Positions 45,310 through 58,100 of a DNA stretch of 64,000 bases are shown one piece after another. The stretch comes from Agrypnia vestita (Eukaryota; Arthropoda; Insecta; Trichoptera; Phryganeidae): contig JADDOH010002067.1 of the NCBI GenBank assembly GCA_016648135.1, positions 62,001-126,000 on the forward strand, in the 5' to 3' direction. Both the position numbers and the translations under genes were made by a program. The notes beneath the pieces were generated by a model. It was not told where the DNA came from. It worked only from the letters and a program-made list of their open reading frames with translations, and ran no database searches. The stretch's first letter is position 1. Each line of letters starts with the position of its first letter.

Positions 45310-48300
45310 ATGAAGTTTCTGGTAAAGATTTACTGTGATTTTATTTATATATTTTATATTAATATTAACAATAAATAGTTAAATATGTGCTTCTGGGTCA
45401 GTGGTGCTGTGTCGATAACCGCAGTTAATGCAGTGTTATATAATACCGCTGATAGTAAAACGCCTTTTAGCCAACCAATATAAATATGTATAAATTTTTG
45501 CAACTAATGTGATTCGTAAATGTATATGTATTATTTATTATTAACTATTTTATGATGATACTTGGTGGATTGCAAGACATTTTTTTATTCAAAAGTATAG
45601 TTAATTAATTTGTTTTGTAGTTTTGTATATGAATATTGATGACATTGTTCTGCATCAAAAACCTCCCGTTAGGAAAAAAATCGTTCCATAATGTTTTAAG
45701 TTGTACTGAGTGCTAATCCAAAGCAGAACGGTTTCATGAGGTACAGCTTATTGTTAAAATTTAGTTTTTGCAAAAAAAATGTGGTGTTTTTTGAACTTTT
45801 AGGCAATTTTTTCACCGTTTAAACATTGTTTAAAAAAATAAAAAGGTTAAAATTATTTTTTAGAAGATTAGGTATACTAAAAGAATTTGTTACTTTTCCA
45901 GCAGTAGTTAAATGCTCGCACGGATTAAGAACATATCTGTTTTTTGCGAATGGACCAAGTGTTCAAATTAACACGTAAATTACGAATAAGAATATTTCAC
46001 AAAAAAATCATTTTCTCAAAAATTAGGTGTGATGGAATTTTTCCGGCTTTGGTTTTGGACTCAGCACACGTGGAAATATTTTTATTTTATAAACAAAGTT
46101 ATAAAATAATAATGCAATAATGTAGTCAAATACAGTGGTGAAATATTTAATTATTAATTTATTTTTAGGTGATCTTCTTCTTCGTTGTGGGCGCGGTCCT
46201 GGCTGCACCGCCCAAACCTCATCAACACGATGTAGCCCCCGCAAAAATATCGCACCCCGTAGGCCCCGTACTAGGGGTACACAAACCAGGACCAGGGCTC
46301 CACACACCAGCGGGGAGCCACCACCACCACAAGAGGGCCGTGGACGAGAGGAACGCCGCCATCACGGACCAGCAGTTCAAGAGCGACCCCGAGGGAAACT
46401 TTGAATACAAGTGAGGAAAACATTATTTCATTTCGATATTTTAGTTGGGTAGAAATAGTATAAGCGAAAACCTAATTGTGTTTCCGATTTAGTGAAATTA
46501 TTATATGTAATGACTTCTTTGCTGTAATATAAGAACTATAAAGTGTGGATGTTAGATTCCAGTGCCTGTTGCTTTTGATACTTTACAAAAATATTTAGAT
46601 TCGTCATCGTTGTTGCTGGGCCTCATAGACGAGGATCCCCTCGAATTCCATTTATATCTCCATCAGCGGTGTGAGCTCCTGTACGGAATAGACCCTTTCT
46701 CGAGGCATAAGTTCTCCCACAAGCAACGCAGCTTCAATAATTGTGTCTCTGTTAGTCCCTCTGACAAAGGGCAACAGCGCGCGTTCCTTTAAGAGTTCTT
46801 CTTGCAGCCGCTTTACATAATTATTGGTGAAGAATAAAAATAAATTGTATAAATTACAATGATAAAATTGGATGACCTTCTAAAAAATAAAATAAAAGGG
46901 TAAATATAAAAATTAATAAGTCATACATTGAGGCCATACATACAATCCAACGTTAATTGCATTAACTAATCTTATCGGCGGTCCCGATGAACAATGACAG
47001 AATAAAAAAATGATTGTTTTACAATGGAGGCGTTTAATGTTTCTGTTCTGCATTTTTACTGTTTTTGTAATTTTTAAAATTGTAAAAATGCAGAATCGAA
47101 ACTTTGAACTGTAAAACAACCAATTTGCACCTCCGAAATTGGTCTTTGGGACCGTTGTAATGACTTTTTTGTTTGTCTTCAACCACTTCAATTTAACCCA
47201 AATCTTTCATCAAACTAATTTTATACATGTATACACTTAGTACTAGAATGATGATTTAATTTAAAAAAGAAAGTAATTATAATTTGTGCTTGAGATTACA
47301 TTATACAGATTACCTAAAGAAGAAAATTGTGTTTTTTGAAACCGATTGGTTACATTAAATGAACTTTAATGGTAATTTTACAAATATTATTAAAAATGTC
47401 AAATCAATCTTATTTTAAATAATTTTAAATTTGCAGCCTTTTATAACTTATTATACTTCTAACTCTTCAGTGAGTTGTACCTTTGCTTTTTTGAATAATA
47501 AAATGATGTGTAACATTTAAGCAAGTCAACGTTATCGCCAACATGGACCCGACACCGAAAATATTGTTTTCTTAATCAACTTTTGTATTTTTATTATTTT
47601 TATAGAATATTTAACGTGCTGATAATATAATCATAAAACGATTTCAGCTATGAAACCCAAAATGGCATCTCCGCTCACGCTATTGGTGCACCAAAACCCC
47701 TGGGCGGAAACCCGCCCGAGATAGCGGAAGTCATCCAGGGCACCTTCTCGTGGACCTCTCCCGAGGGAAAGCTCGTCAATGTACAGTACACAGCTGATGA
47801 GAACGGTTACCGCTCCAAGTAAGTATTTTTTTCAAATAACTAAGATCAACAGTGGGTCAACCTTTTGTAAATGCAAAGGATCTAAATATCTTTTCTTCCT
47901 GTGAAAATGTTCAGTTGTTTTCCTGTTGATTCAGTGTAGAAATGAAAATTCCGGTAAATTATTTATAATCTTTCCCCTGCGTTATGCTCCTGGATGAATA
48001 GCTGTTGTAGATTAAGACATGTAGCATTCCCGACTACTTAAATGAGCTATAAGTTACAGAATTGACCAAATTCGTTCACCTAGATAGTGTTCTCACGCAA
48101 GGAAGAGTTTCCTCGACCCTGTTATGTAATACCAGCTTCTTCATTGCGTCCGTGCTTGTTGTGACATGTTTCGAATATGCACATTTATATTGTGAAAAAC
48201 ACTTAACTTAATATTTATTTCTCGACCCTGTTATGTACTACCAGCTTCTTCATTGCGTCCGTGCATGTTGTGACATGTTTCGAATATGCACATTTATATT

Positions 48301-48986
48301 GTGAAAAACACTTTACTTAATATTTGTTTCTCGATCCTGTTATGTACTACCAGCTTCTTCGTTGCATGTTTCGATTATGCACATTTATATTGTGAAAAAC
48401 ACTTTACTCAATATTTATTTCTCGTAAACTGGTGCTGTTTGTTCCGCGAACTGTCAGTAGGAACTAAACAGTTCTCCGCCAGCACCACATCTCTATTTTC
48501 ATACGCTCTTTACGTCCTCTTCTCAAATATATAATGAAAAAATGGGAAAACTGGTGTCCTGATAATCCCCACCTTAGTGGAACGGGCGATGGTGTTATCT
48601 TGCCAAATTTTATTAAGCTTATTCGTCACTGATCGGGATAATTTCCTCTCGATTTCGACTTCACATCCATGTAAATCTTCATCACCTCCATATTGCTTAT
48701 TTTGCTGCCGGTCAACAATCATAAGTTTTGTTTTTTCCTTGTAAATTTATAATACTCCCTCAAAATCATTATCTTTTATTATAAAATGTATTTATTGAGA
48801 TATGTTTAAGGGAAAAAATTGTGACATGTTTACGCGTAACTATGAATATTTATAGTTGTTCTGAATACGATGTCAAAATCCAACGAAAATAATTTCTTAG
48901 AATTCTGGAAACAGTTAATTGTTTTAAAAAGTATTGTTAAAAATATTAATAACCTTTTATTTTGTTTCAGGGTCCTGACTTCCTAA
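45310..48986 (+). CDS. RR-1 cuticular protein, gene 2 (4 exons)
   Basis: Secreted structural protein of chitinous cuticle. Exons: 45310-45321 (MKFL), 46169-46410, 47648-47818 and 48971-48986. All introns are GT-AG and in frame, giving 146 residues. The signal peptide is MKFLVIFFFVVGAVLA. A proline/histidine-rich linker ends in SHHHHKRAVDER, with a dibasic KR. Next comes ITDQQFKSDPEGNFEYNYET, then GTFSWTSPEGKLVNVQYTAD and ENGYRSKVLTS at the stop. The Rebers-Riddiford core (G-x-F-S-W...VQY-x-AD-x-NGY) is intact, but the usual P-x-G-x-H-x-P extension is absent. Exons 2 and 3 are much GC-richer than the introns. Gene 3 is its close paralogue 6 kb downstream. I am sure of the family; the exact subgroup is uncertain. 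Confidence 0.95.
46652..46830 (-). other. Unassigned open segment in gene 2 intron 2
   Basis: A GC-richer patch inside intron 2. The minus frame reads VKRLQEELLKERALLPFVRG, TNRDTIIEAALLVGELMPRE and RVYSIQELTPLMEI before a stop, which looks protein-like in composition. The plus strand is also open (46562-46792). I cannot name a family. It may be a retrotransposon or gene fragment; it is not needed for the cuticle gene. Confidence 0.3.
46977..47157. mobile_element. Fold-back MITE in gene 2 intron 2
   Basis: The outer GGCGGTCCC and GGGACCGTT pair. The inner arms TGATTGTTTTACA and TTCTGCATTTTTAC pair with GTAAAAATGCAGAA and TGTAAAACAACCA. No coding content. Confidence 0.6.
48117..48421. repeat. 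109-bp tandem repeat in gene 2 intron 3
   Basis: CCTGTTATGTA starts units at about 48118, 48227 and 48336 (GTTATG at 48121, 48230 and 48339, period 109). The third unit has a short internal deletion. Confidence 0.85.
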
Positions 48987-49070
48987 GTGATAGAGATTTT
49001 TTGTCTTATAAAAATGAACAAACTACAAAATTAATTTTATCAATATGCTATATTGTAAATCTTATCATTC

Positions 49071-49076
49071 AATAAA
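49071..49076 (+). terminator. Polyadenylation signal of cuticle gene 2
   Basis: AATAAA 85 nt after the TAA stop, followed by T-rich sequence. A good match for the 3' end of the transcript near 49090-49100. Confidence 0.75.
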
Positions 49077-49247
49077 ATATTTCGAAACACGTCAATTAAT
49101 TTAACACCGACTACTAATTAATCCCACTTCATAATCGTTCCTTTATGTGAATATATTCAATATCATAGGGAGGAAGATATCATTTATAAGAGTAAGAATG
49201 AGAAATTTAAAATATACCCATTTTAACATAAATTTTATTGATCCTAC

Positions 49248-50116
49248 TAGGGATGGGCGTTGAATGGACGGACTAGTTGAAATCAACGGATGACGTTGCG
49301 TCGACGCATCGACGGTTTACGTTTATCGCATGGACTAGTTGAATTCGTAGACGGTGGACGGCGGACGTCGTGGACAGTGGACGATTCGAGATTCAACGTA
49401 GTGTAAAGCAACGACAAAACGTCTCCGTTTATTTCTCTCTCATCTCTCGCTGTCGACTTGTAGACGCCATAGACGGCTCGACGGGTAATTTCATTTCAAC
49501 TTTAAAGTACACGAACATAGAGTACAGATCTGTGTACACGAACTATGATAGAGACTTGAAATTTGAATGCATGCGTAGGGTGAGATAGGCTTAATAAGCT
49601 ACTATCTATTATTTTTTACTTGATTTGTGCGATGTGCACGTGCGACTTTTCGGTGAATTCCCAATTTTGCGATGTTTAAAATAAAACAATTCTGTTTAAT
49701 TATTTTATTTTTTATTAAAGTAATATTTTACTGCTTACACCTGATATTGTTGTGTATACCTACTTCTTTCTTTATTTTATATAGAAAGAATTATATAAAA
49801 CAATATAAAAACAAATGTAAAAGCCTATAATGTGCGTAAACAAATAAATAATAAAATATTTATTTTTACATATAAGCACAAGTAGCGGTTTTACTTTCCC
49901 AGAAACTATATTCCTTCGAACTTCTTTAAATTTTAAAAATTAACGTAATAAAAATAGCCAACGGTTGAGCCGTCGAGCAGCGTCGCGTCGAACCGTAGAC
50001 AGTTGACCATCGTCCCGATGTTTAGATAGAACGTTTGCGACGTCCGCGTAACGAAGTTGACGCGTCAACTAGTTGATGAATTCGTCGACGGTAAATACGT
50101 CGACGACCCATCACCA
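49248..50116. mobile_element. hAT-like non-autonomous element, 869 bp
   Basis: Exact 8-bp duplication GATCCTAC at 49240-49247 and 50117-50124. The ends TAGGGATGGGCG and, inward from the right, TGGTGATGGGTCG share the hAT-like GATGGG end. Both subterminal regions are dense in CGTCGACG and ACTAGTTGA words (GTTGACGCGTCAACTAGTTG near 50056). The middle is AT-rich and encodes no transposase. It inserted between genes 2 and 3. Confidence 0.85.
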
Positions 50117-50124
50117 GATCCTAC

Positions 50125-51539
50125 CTACTTATGTAAATACATAACACATACTAAGGCAAATTGAAATTTTCGAAATCATTGTAGGGGACTACTTTGTCCT
50201 AACTTTTTCATATGAGTCGACAGGCATTTAAGTCATGCATATTTTTGTGTTTTCAAATATGGATAAAACGACATTCAAGTGCTCACTCATTATTTTCATT
50301 TCCATGTTTATTTTTCAAAAATGGCACTTTACCAGAAACTGTGAATAAAATCCACGAAATGCTTTTGGGTTACAATGTTGTGGGCATCTCTAATCTATTA
50401 CGAGTACTTTATATTTTACAAAATAAATTGGTTTTTAAAAAAATTCTACTGGGTGGGTATTGCATTTATCTAATCTGGAGTAAAAACACATTCGAACCCG
50501 AACCTCAGCCGATTTCTTGGAAGTTTTTGAGAGCATTACAAAAAAATTTAAAATTAGTTAACGTGGATGAAACGTAAACTAACCATTACATACTTGTAAT
50601 AAAAGCAATGAAAACGGTGGATTGGATTCGAAAAATCAGTTTTAAAGAAGGCAGACACCATTTGGTCCGATGGAAGGGAAATGGCATCAGTTTTTTTAGA
50701 ATGGCAAATGTATTTTGCTAAATAATTGTCCAAACCACCATAATTCACCCGTTTATTCAAATGAAATCGTTCAACAAGAAAACAGAATTTTAGTAAGTTA
50801 GAATAATTCTTCCACATCCACCGTGTTTATATGAGTTGACTTTCTTAAACTTCTTTTTTTTTCTGAAACGAAAAAATATCCCGGATGAAATATGATTTGG
50901 CGATGGAGGCAGTAAACTGTTATTTTCAAGATCTCAAAGACTCACTTCTATGAGGAAATCAAGATCCTGAAAAAACATTCGGCCAATTGTTGAGCTTTTT
51001 GAGGAATTGCGTTGAAAAATGAAACACACGTTGGATTCATTTTGGCATTCCGGAAACTTTTTAATCTTAAACTAGTTTCCTGAATTGCCACGCTAAATAG
51101 CTGTGTTCGACTCTTACCGTCTCACCAGATCTTACGATATATCAGACTAGAAAAATTGATGGTCTATTTTACAAATTGTATACTAATTGTCAAAAGAAGA
51201 ATATGAAGGGGTCACACCACCCTAGGAGCCTGAAATGGAGGTAGAAAATGGATATTTTTTACATTAAAAGGTAAGCAAAAATTGAGAGTAAATCGTAAAA
51301 ATATTCCACGAACATTTTTTTAAATGATTTTTGTTAATTTTTAGATTAGAAGAAGTAGAAATGCTTTTCGAATTAAAAAATCCGTTTGCTACATTTAAGT
51401 TTTTTCATACCTAAATAAATACAAGATCTTTTCTTAAAAGTCAATATCAATATCAAAATTTTTCTGCATCAGACAAACGTGCACCGGAGAAAGTTGCTAC
51501 TCAGTCACCAGAAAATTGCAGCGCCAAAAATTTCTCGCC
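50125..51539. other. Intergenic stretch with unassigned open frame
   Basis: The frame at 50212-50577 (121 residues) includes GTLPETVNKIHEMLLGYNVV and PISWKFLRALQKNLKLVN. It looks like a degraded transposase or reverse transcriptase piece, but I recognise no family. Continuation to 51070 is broken by stops. Confidence 0.3.
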
Positions 51540-51690
51540 CACAGTTGCCATCCAAAATTGCTCGCCAGGAAATTTACTCGCCAATAATTGCTCGCCAGGA
51601 AAGTTGCTCGCCAATAATTACTTATTAGGAAAGTTATCGGCCAATAATTACTCGGCAGGAAAGTTACTCGACAATAATTACTCGGTCCCA
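51540..51690 (+). repeat. Short tandem repeat, about 30-bp unit
   Basis: Units of GCTCGCCAGGAAAGTTGCTC followed by GCCAATAATT, about four copies that decay to the right. Complementary words (CTGGCGAGCAGTTG, GCGGGCGAGAAACTTCCG) occur at 52546-52590, so this may be one arm of a fold-back element of about 1.1 kb. Confidence 0.55.
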
Positions 51691-52620
51691 GATATTAATT
51701 TCAAAATTTATAATTTTTTATTTTCTAAATTGAGTTTTGAACTTTTTTGGGTTAAAATTTTATATTACATAATTATAATCACACGAAAATTCCATTAACA
51801 TAATAATAACATTATTTTTCTCGAATTTCGGCAAAATTATTCGACGAGCCAATACATTTGGAACACAATTTAGCACCAAAGTTAGTTATGATTTATTTTG
51901 AGCAAGCTGCGATAAATGGTTTTAAGACTATGTGTCCAGGAGCGTCTCTTTGAGGTTGTTTTTTTTTTATAATTTTACGCCTTGTTTTTATAGCTGCATT
52001 TGCATCGTCGCACAGCATGCAGTATTATGGAAGTTCGTTGCTACGTTAAAAAGTGAACAAAGCATGAACTCTGGAAAAATAGAACGATATATCAGCAGCT
52101 GAGATTCTAATATGACAAAAAAAATATATTGTTACTGTGCCAAAATAATATAAATGATTGTAAACATTTATCTTTATAGAACATTGACCGAAATTCTGCG
52201 TGGCATAGCTCAAAATTATAATTTTAGAATATTAATACATATTTCTCTAGTATATGAATTATTATCACATCACAAATATGTTTTAGTTATTTTTTAATAT
52301 TGTTTTGTTTTTATTTTAGACGGTTAGTGTTGCAATAAAATTATATATCTAATTATATTATTGATTTGTTAAATATTGATGAAAAATATTTGTTGTTTTA
52401 GGAACCGTAGGGTTTCAATCGTATCTTAATTAATCGTAATAAATACTTTTAGTTTAAAATATTTGTTAATAATAATAATTGAAAATATATGAGTATTTTC
52501 TTCAATAAACTTATTATTTTATATATCTTATCTATATCCTACTATCCTGGCGAGCAGTTGTGGCCGAGAAACTGCGGGCGAGAAACTTCCGCACACCCAG
52601 CGGAGGAACTCCACGAAAAT
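51691..52620. other. Gene-free AT-rich stretch
   Basis: No gene. The far end (52546-52600) carries the words complementary to 51540-51690. Confidence 0.4.
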
Positions 52621-52995
52621 AAACATGTCGCAGACTATTTATATAAAAAAACTAACCCATAAAAACCAAGTTTTTATTACACTCCCTTTCCGATTGAAAT
52701 GTGTTTCGCGCCTACTGCACGCGTCGGGCTCATTATTCATTTGTATGGATTCTAATTTGAAAATACATGTGTCCATCCGTCTGTCTGTTTGTCCCCGTAA
52801 CTTCGTGTAGCGTCCGTAATTTCGTTCGAATTCACGGCTAAAAAAAGTAACCCATAAAAACGAAGTTTTTACAATACTCCCTTTCTCATTTTTAGGTTTC
52901 GTGTCTATCTTATACGTCGGAATCTCCATTAAACTTGTATAAAAAAAAACGCGAGGCGAACGCACTGGTACCACGTCTGGTGAAATTACGTTTTT
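52621..52995. repeat. Dispersed repeat, GTCTGTCTGTTTGTCCCCG type
   Basis: Contains two TTTTTnnnACACTCCCTTTC blocks (52664 and 52862) and GTCCATCCGTCTGTCTGTTT, then GTAACTTCGTG and CCGTAATTTCGTT. The inverse of the last part is at 53570-53655. Open frames on both strands are not genes. Confidence 0.5.
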
Positions 52996-53469
52996 CCTTG
53001 AATAAATAAATACAACCAGCTTGTAAATTTTGAAACAATTATTAAAAGGTCAGACTAAAGACTCTTTAAGGGTAGAATAACTTAGTAAATAAATCATGTT
53101 TCATTACAAGAAGACGTTTTTCTTTGATAGGCTAGGTTTGGAACCAAATTGATTTACTACGTATTCAATTGTAATGATGATTGGTTACTATTTAACTATG
53201 GATTTTATTGTAGTTTAGTATACCGGTGGTTGCCTGTAGAATTGCGCAAAATCAGTTACCAATCATCGACACAATTGAGATAAATCTCAAACAAAGGTTA
53301 TATATATATAAAAGAGTGATTTTTTCCTTCACTACATGGGACTATTATTTTACAAGAGTAAAATACGAGTCTTAGAAAATTAATCAGGGCTAGGATAAAT
53401 ACGGGAACCAGGTGTACTGTTCTAAATGCAATTGTAAAAGATAACTTTGTCGTAGTAAACTTCCAATTT

Positions 53470-53660
53470 TTATGTAGATACTAGCTGTAACTCGTAAAAA
53501 ATTACGGAACATTTGCGTTAATCGACCGTTTCGGTTATGGTGGCCCGGGGTTCAAGCCTCATTTCCTGTCGTTTTTTTAGTCGTGAATTCCAACGAAATT
53601 ACGGACGGTACACGAAGCTACGGGGACAAGCAGACAGACGGACGGACAGACAAACGAAAT
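53470..53660 (-). repeat. Same dispersed repeat, inverted copy
   Basis: GAATTCCAACGAAATTACGG, ACGAAGCTACGGGGACAAGC and AGACAGACGGACGGACAGAC form the complement of the 52735-52825 segment. ACTAGCTGTAACTCG at 53481 resembles the start of the 41356 and 62470 elements. Confidence 0.5.
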
Positions 53661-54960
53661 TACTTTGGTTGATTTAAGGTTATCACAGATCACATTATCA
53701 TTAACGGGCGGCGGCCTTCATATTTAATTTCGTTGCGCACTGGCTTCTGATTATATTTGTTTCCCACTTTATGGTAGTTTTGCTACCCACCGCTATTTTA
53801 ATGATGATTTTAAATGGCATAGATGCATTTTTACTAATTTTGGGAATAATCAATCATCACATGAAAAATGATCTTGTATTGCTAGTGGCGCTTTTGCACC
53901 CATACGTCACATTTATCAGCTCTCAATTAAACTAATGTTTCAATGTAAATGCCGTTTACTGAGTGTTTTGGTGGTGTATATCAAAGTGTTCATTATGTCA
54001 TCGGTTTGAAGGAATTCGGTTTACATAAGCGGCTCATCCGACCGACTGGCACTTGACTCCAGAAAATGACTAAATAATAGGTATATGCCTTTAGCTTGTT
54101 TCTTTAATTGTATTGTTTGACCTTCTACTCCTCGGTAAATGTATGAGATATTGGAATTAGAAAGAAGGAAACAACTTTTAATAAATTAGACGCTGTCTAA
54201 GAACCAAAAAAAACAATAGTCTCATGTTAACTGTTGTGCAAAAAACAGGCATATAAATAGATTTTAAAATAAACGTGAAAAATTTATTTCGTGCAAGATG
54301 AAAAATGTATGAAGTTCAAATTGAAATCTAATTGTGTAAATCATTAATCAAGTAGAGCATTTTTGACTGTCCTAGACCTTATTTTGTTTTCATAAATAAA
54401 AGAATTGATTTTAAAATTTGTCACATTAAATTTTTTTTCTTCGGAGCCATTTAGAGTATGCACAAGAGCACTGTAATCTGAAATAAAATAAAATATATAA
54501 ATTACGAGAAAATAAATACGAAACCGATTCATACGCCATATCGATGCTAGATCTAATATACCTACCTTTAACTTCTACCTACAAACATCCTCTTTTCACG
54601 GCATGAAAACCCAGAAACATCGAAAAACGTATGCAGAAGTGTGAAGAATATTATCTAGTCAAAATTTAACGAAGAATTTTTTGCCACAGGCTTCATGACA
54701 TCGTGTATATATGTATTTATTTATTTTATTTCAATAATTCATTTTAATGTAATTTCATACTTTACAGTGTCATAAATGATTACTATCATTAGTTACTATC
54801 ATGAATTGGTTAATATTTGTGGGTTTTGATAAGCAAATTTAAAAATGAATATTGTTTGCCATACCCAGGCCCGGTGTCTACTTGCATATTTAATGTGAGT
54901 AAACAATAATACGCAACTTCACGATTATTCATAATCTTCAGATGAATTTTTTTGTGTTAT
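53661..54960. other. Gene-free stretch upstream of gene 3
   Basis: No supportable feature before the promoter block. Confidence 0.4.
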
Positions 54961-55108
54961 TTTGTTTGAGAGATCATTTGTAGATGTTTGCAAGGTGGTT
55001 AGAATGTAAAATTATGAATTACTTGATAACCAGTTTAGGCTTTACAACAAAAAATAAAATATTTTCGTTTCCTTGGTATAAAAAGGCGATGGGGATTTTA
55101 GAATAGCA
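54961..55108 (+). promoter_or_regulatory. Promoter of cuticle gene 3
   Basis: TATAAAAA at 55077-55084, with the start at the A of GCATTC (55108), 31 nt downstream and 35 nt before the ATG. The upstream blocks TTTGCAAGGTGGTTAGAATG (54989) and GATAACCAGTTTAGGC (55025) align with the gene 2 promoter. Confidence 0.85.
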
Positions 55109-55142
55109 TTCCTCGCAGAACTTTTATCAAGACAATATCAAC

Positions 55143-58100
55143 ATGAAGTTTTTGGTAATTTTCATTATTGTGATTTTATATTATATATATAAATGTGTAT
55201 CTCTAATTTTTAAAAGTGAATAACAAATAAACTGCGTATCCTTCGTATTCCAGCGTAACGTTACCTTCAATATAATACGATTAGAAATTTGAGTCAAATC
55301 AAGCCATCTTTGCGTGTTATTAATTTCAGTACTCAATGAAAACATTAAAAATATATTATTATTAAAACGCTTACTAAATGTGAATAATTAATTAATGGGT
55401 TTCGTAATAATAGCAGTATAAAAAGTAACGATACTTTTTTGTGCTGTAATGCACAGGAACAAGGTTCCGGCACCTTTTTTACGCTATTTTTAATGTATCA
55501 AAAGTAATAAGACGAAACAATGTAGGTACGGACCTACGTATCAACATAATTACAATCCATATTTCTATAATTCGAGAATTTGAAAACACTTTGGGAATCA
55601 CGATGAATAGCATTTATTCAGTTATATGATATTTAAAAAAAATTAATTTGTACTAGCTATAATAACTCTTCAAAAATAAGATGTACTTTGTGTATTTGTT
55701 TATATTGTATGTAATAAGATGTACTTTGTAAATTGTATATTTCGGCCGCCAGTTAATACTCTGAGAACAGCGCTATATAGAGTAGCGTAGCATCTTGATA
55801 ACGTTAGTGATGGACATTATTATATAAAGATTTTTTTTTTGCATCTTACAACTAATAATTATATTAAACCTCATCAAATAATAGCCATCTGGTACCGTCA
55901 GTGACGGACATTGTTGCACAGAGAATAATACATTTATAAAATTAATACAAATGACATATGCGATATGGGTAATGGATGGGCTTATTAATTTTAATATTAT
56001 TAATATTTTATTAAAGAAACTTTAATTGAATGTTTTCATTTTATTTAATAACAGTTTAGAAATCAGTACGGAATGAGATCAGCTATTGGATTCCATGAAG
56101 TTACGAATGGAACAATTTTGCAATCGTATAAATTAAAAAATGGGAATTTGGTGTTCAATTGTTTTTTTGTATTTATTTTTTAACGTTAAATTCAATCATG
56201 TATATACAAAAAATAATGATAAGTTTTTATAATGTTTAAAAGGAAAAACCGCATATATCCTAAATACTACCAGCTGATAACAAAAAATGAATTCAATCAT
56301 TCAAAGCGATAAAATAAAAATAAAGCACAAATCACTTTGTTTTCACCACTTATTAGATTAAACAATCTACATGTTTCGAGAACAATGTTCTCTGCTTTCG
56401 AGAATATTGTTCTCGAGACATATAGATTGTTTAATCTAATAAAGTGGTGAAAACAAAGTGATTTGTGTTTTATTTTAATAATAATGTCACCACAAAGTTC
56501 AAGCCTTCATACAGAAGAAGAAAAAATATTCTTCGAATAGTCGATAAAATAATTTGTTTTTACTTTCTTTATTAACTCGTGGCGTCTGCTTGCTTGATTT
56601 TTACTTTGGATCAATTTTTAATCCTTTTCCCGTGATCCAATCCAGTTTTTTATAACAAGTTTGCAGTCAATTTCATAGACGAGTAAATCATTTTTGGTTG
56701 CTTTGTAGGTGTTGTTCTTCCTCGTGGTGGGCGCCGTCCTGGCCGCCCCGCCCAAGCCCCTCCAGCGCAGCAACGCCCTGCGGAAGGACCCGCGGGTGGT
56801 GCCCCCGCCGCCGCAGGAGAGCCACCACAACCACCACAAGAGGGCCGTGGACGAGAGGAGCGCCGCCATCACGGACCAGCAGTTCAAGAGCGACCCCGAG
56901 GGAAACTTTGAGTACAAGTATGAAATTCATTTTTTTATTTCGACATTTTGGGAAAGGCCACATAGGTATTGCAAATACCTACAGATGAAATTATATGAAA
57001 TAGATTCATAAATGTTAATTATATTCTGTAAATCAGTATGGATAATGTGAGGTAATGTTTTCATTCATAATTTTTATTAAAAAAATCCTTAAAAATACGA
57101 TTTTATTAAAACGCACATGATTGGTGTGACGTATTTACTCGCATTTGTATACCTGTGTACCATATAATTGTAACGCACGTACTCATGCTAGTGAAATGAC
57201 GTGTTTTGGCGGGAATTTAAAATATTTAATTTCAAAATTATTTTTATATACTCTTGATAAGTATACCTATATTTTTTTTTCGTACTTATTTTCTGGACAA
57301 AGATTATTCTTTTTTAAAAAATGGGAAATATCCCTATTAGTCATGTGGTCTGTTCGTGCCAAGCGGGATTGGTTAGAATTCCACTAATATTTGGGATTCT
57401 GCGTTTGCGGTAAATATTTTATAAGGATATTATACAATTTTGATACTGTGATAACATTTCTGAACGAATTATTTAATGAACATATTATGGATAGAGAATA
57501 AAAAGACTTTTTTGATTTATAGGATTATTTTTAGCTAGATAGCTAAAAATAACAAGTAAACCAAGTCTTAACATAATATAATTAGATATATAAATGGTAG
57601 GTATTTCATCTTATAAATAAATTGAAAAATTAAACATAGCACATCGATGTGATGCGTAATAATGTATTTTGATATATTTCACGATTTAAACTAGTACGTG
57701 GGAAAAACTTAAAAACTTTCTGTTACAGGTAGCATGTTTTATTAAATAAATCTGAAAGATCTGAAATTTCACCGAAAAACGCAAACACTTTTATAGATAA
57801 TTTTTGTTAAGAGATTTTTTATAAGAATTGGAAATCAGGATTTACTCGAAGATTATTGATAGCAAGCGCTACAGGGGGATAAAGTTTTTTGAATCAATTA
57901 ATTTATATTTAAATAAATAATTAATTTTAAAAATTTAATTTATATTTAAATTAATTTAATTACTCACTCTCTCCCGTTAGATTCTTGATTGTTCTGTAGG
58001 TTAGTTAGCGTAAGCTTGTCTCTGACAAGATGCGATAAATATTGGTGAAAGTTTAACAATACTTCGGTTGTGTTGTATAGTGTTGTGAATATAGTAAAGT

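Noticed and set aside
46023..46410. Minus-strand and alternative plus frames across gene 2 exon 2
   Set aside because: Shadows of the GC-rich exon; the true frame has signal peptide, splice sites and the RR domain.
48117..48421. CRISPR-like array
   Set aside because: Units are adjacent 109-bp tandem copies without spacers, in a eukaryotic intron.
50212..50577. 121-residue frame as a possible gene
   Set aside because: No start context, domain or conserved motif recognised, and downstream sequence is broken. A transposon relic is likelier, but the family cannot be named.
56618..56988. Several 90- to 100-residue frames on both strands at gene 3 exon 2
   Set aside because: Same cause: GC-rich exon sequence is open in other frames. 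One of them contains exon 2 read through into the intron.
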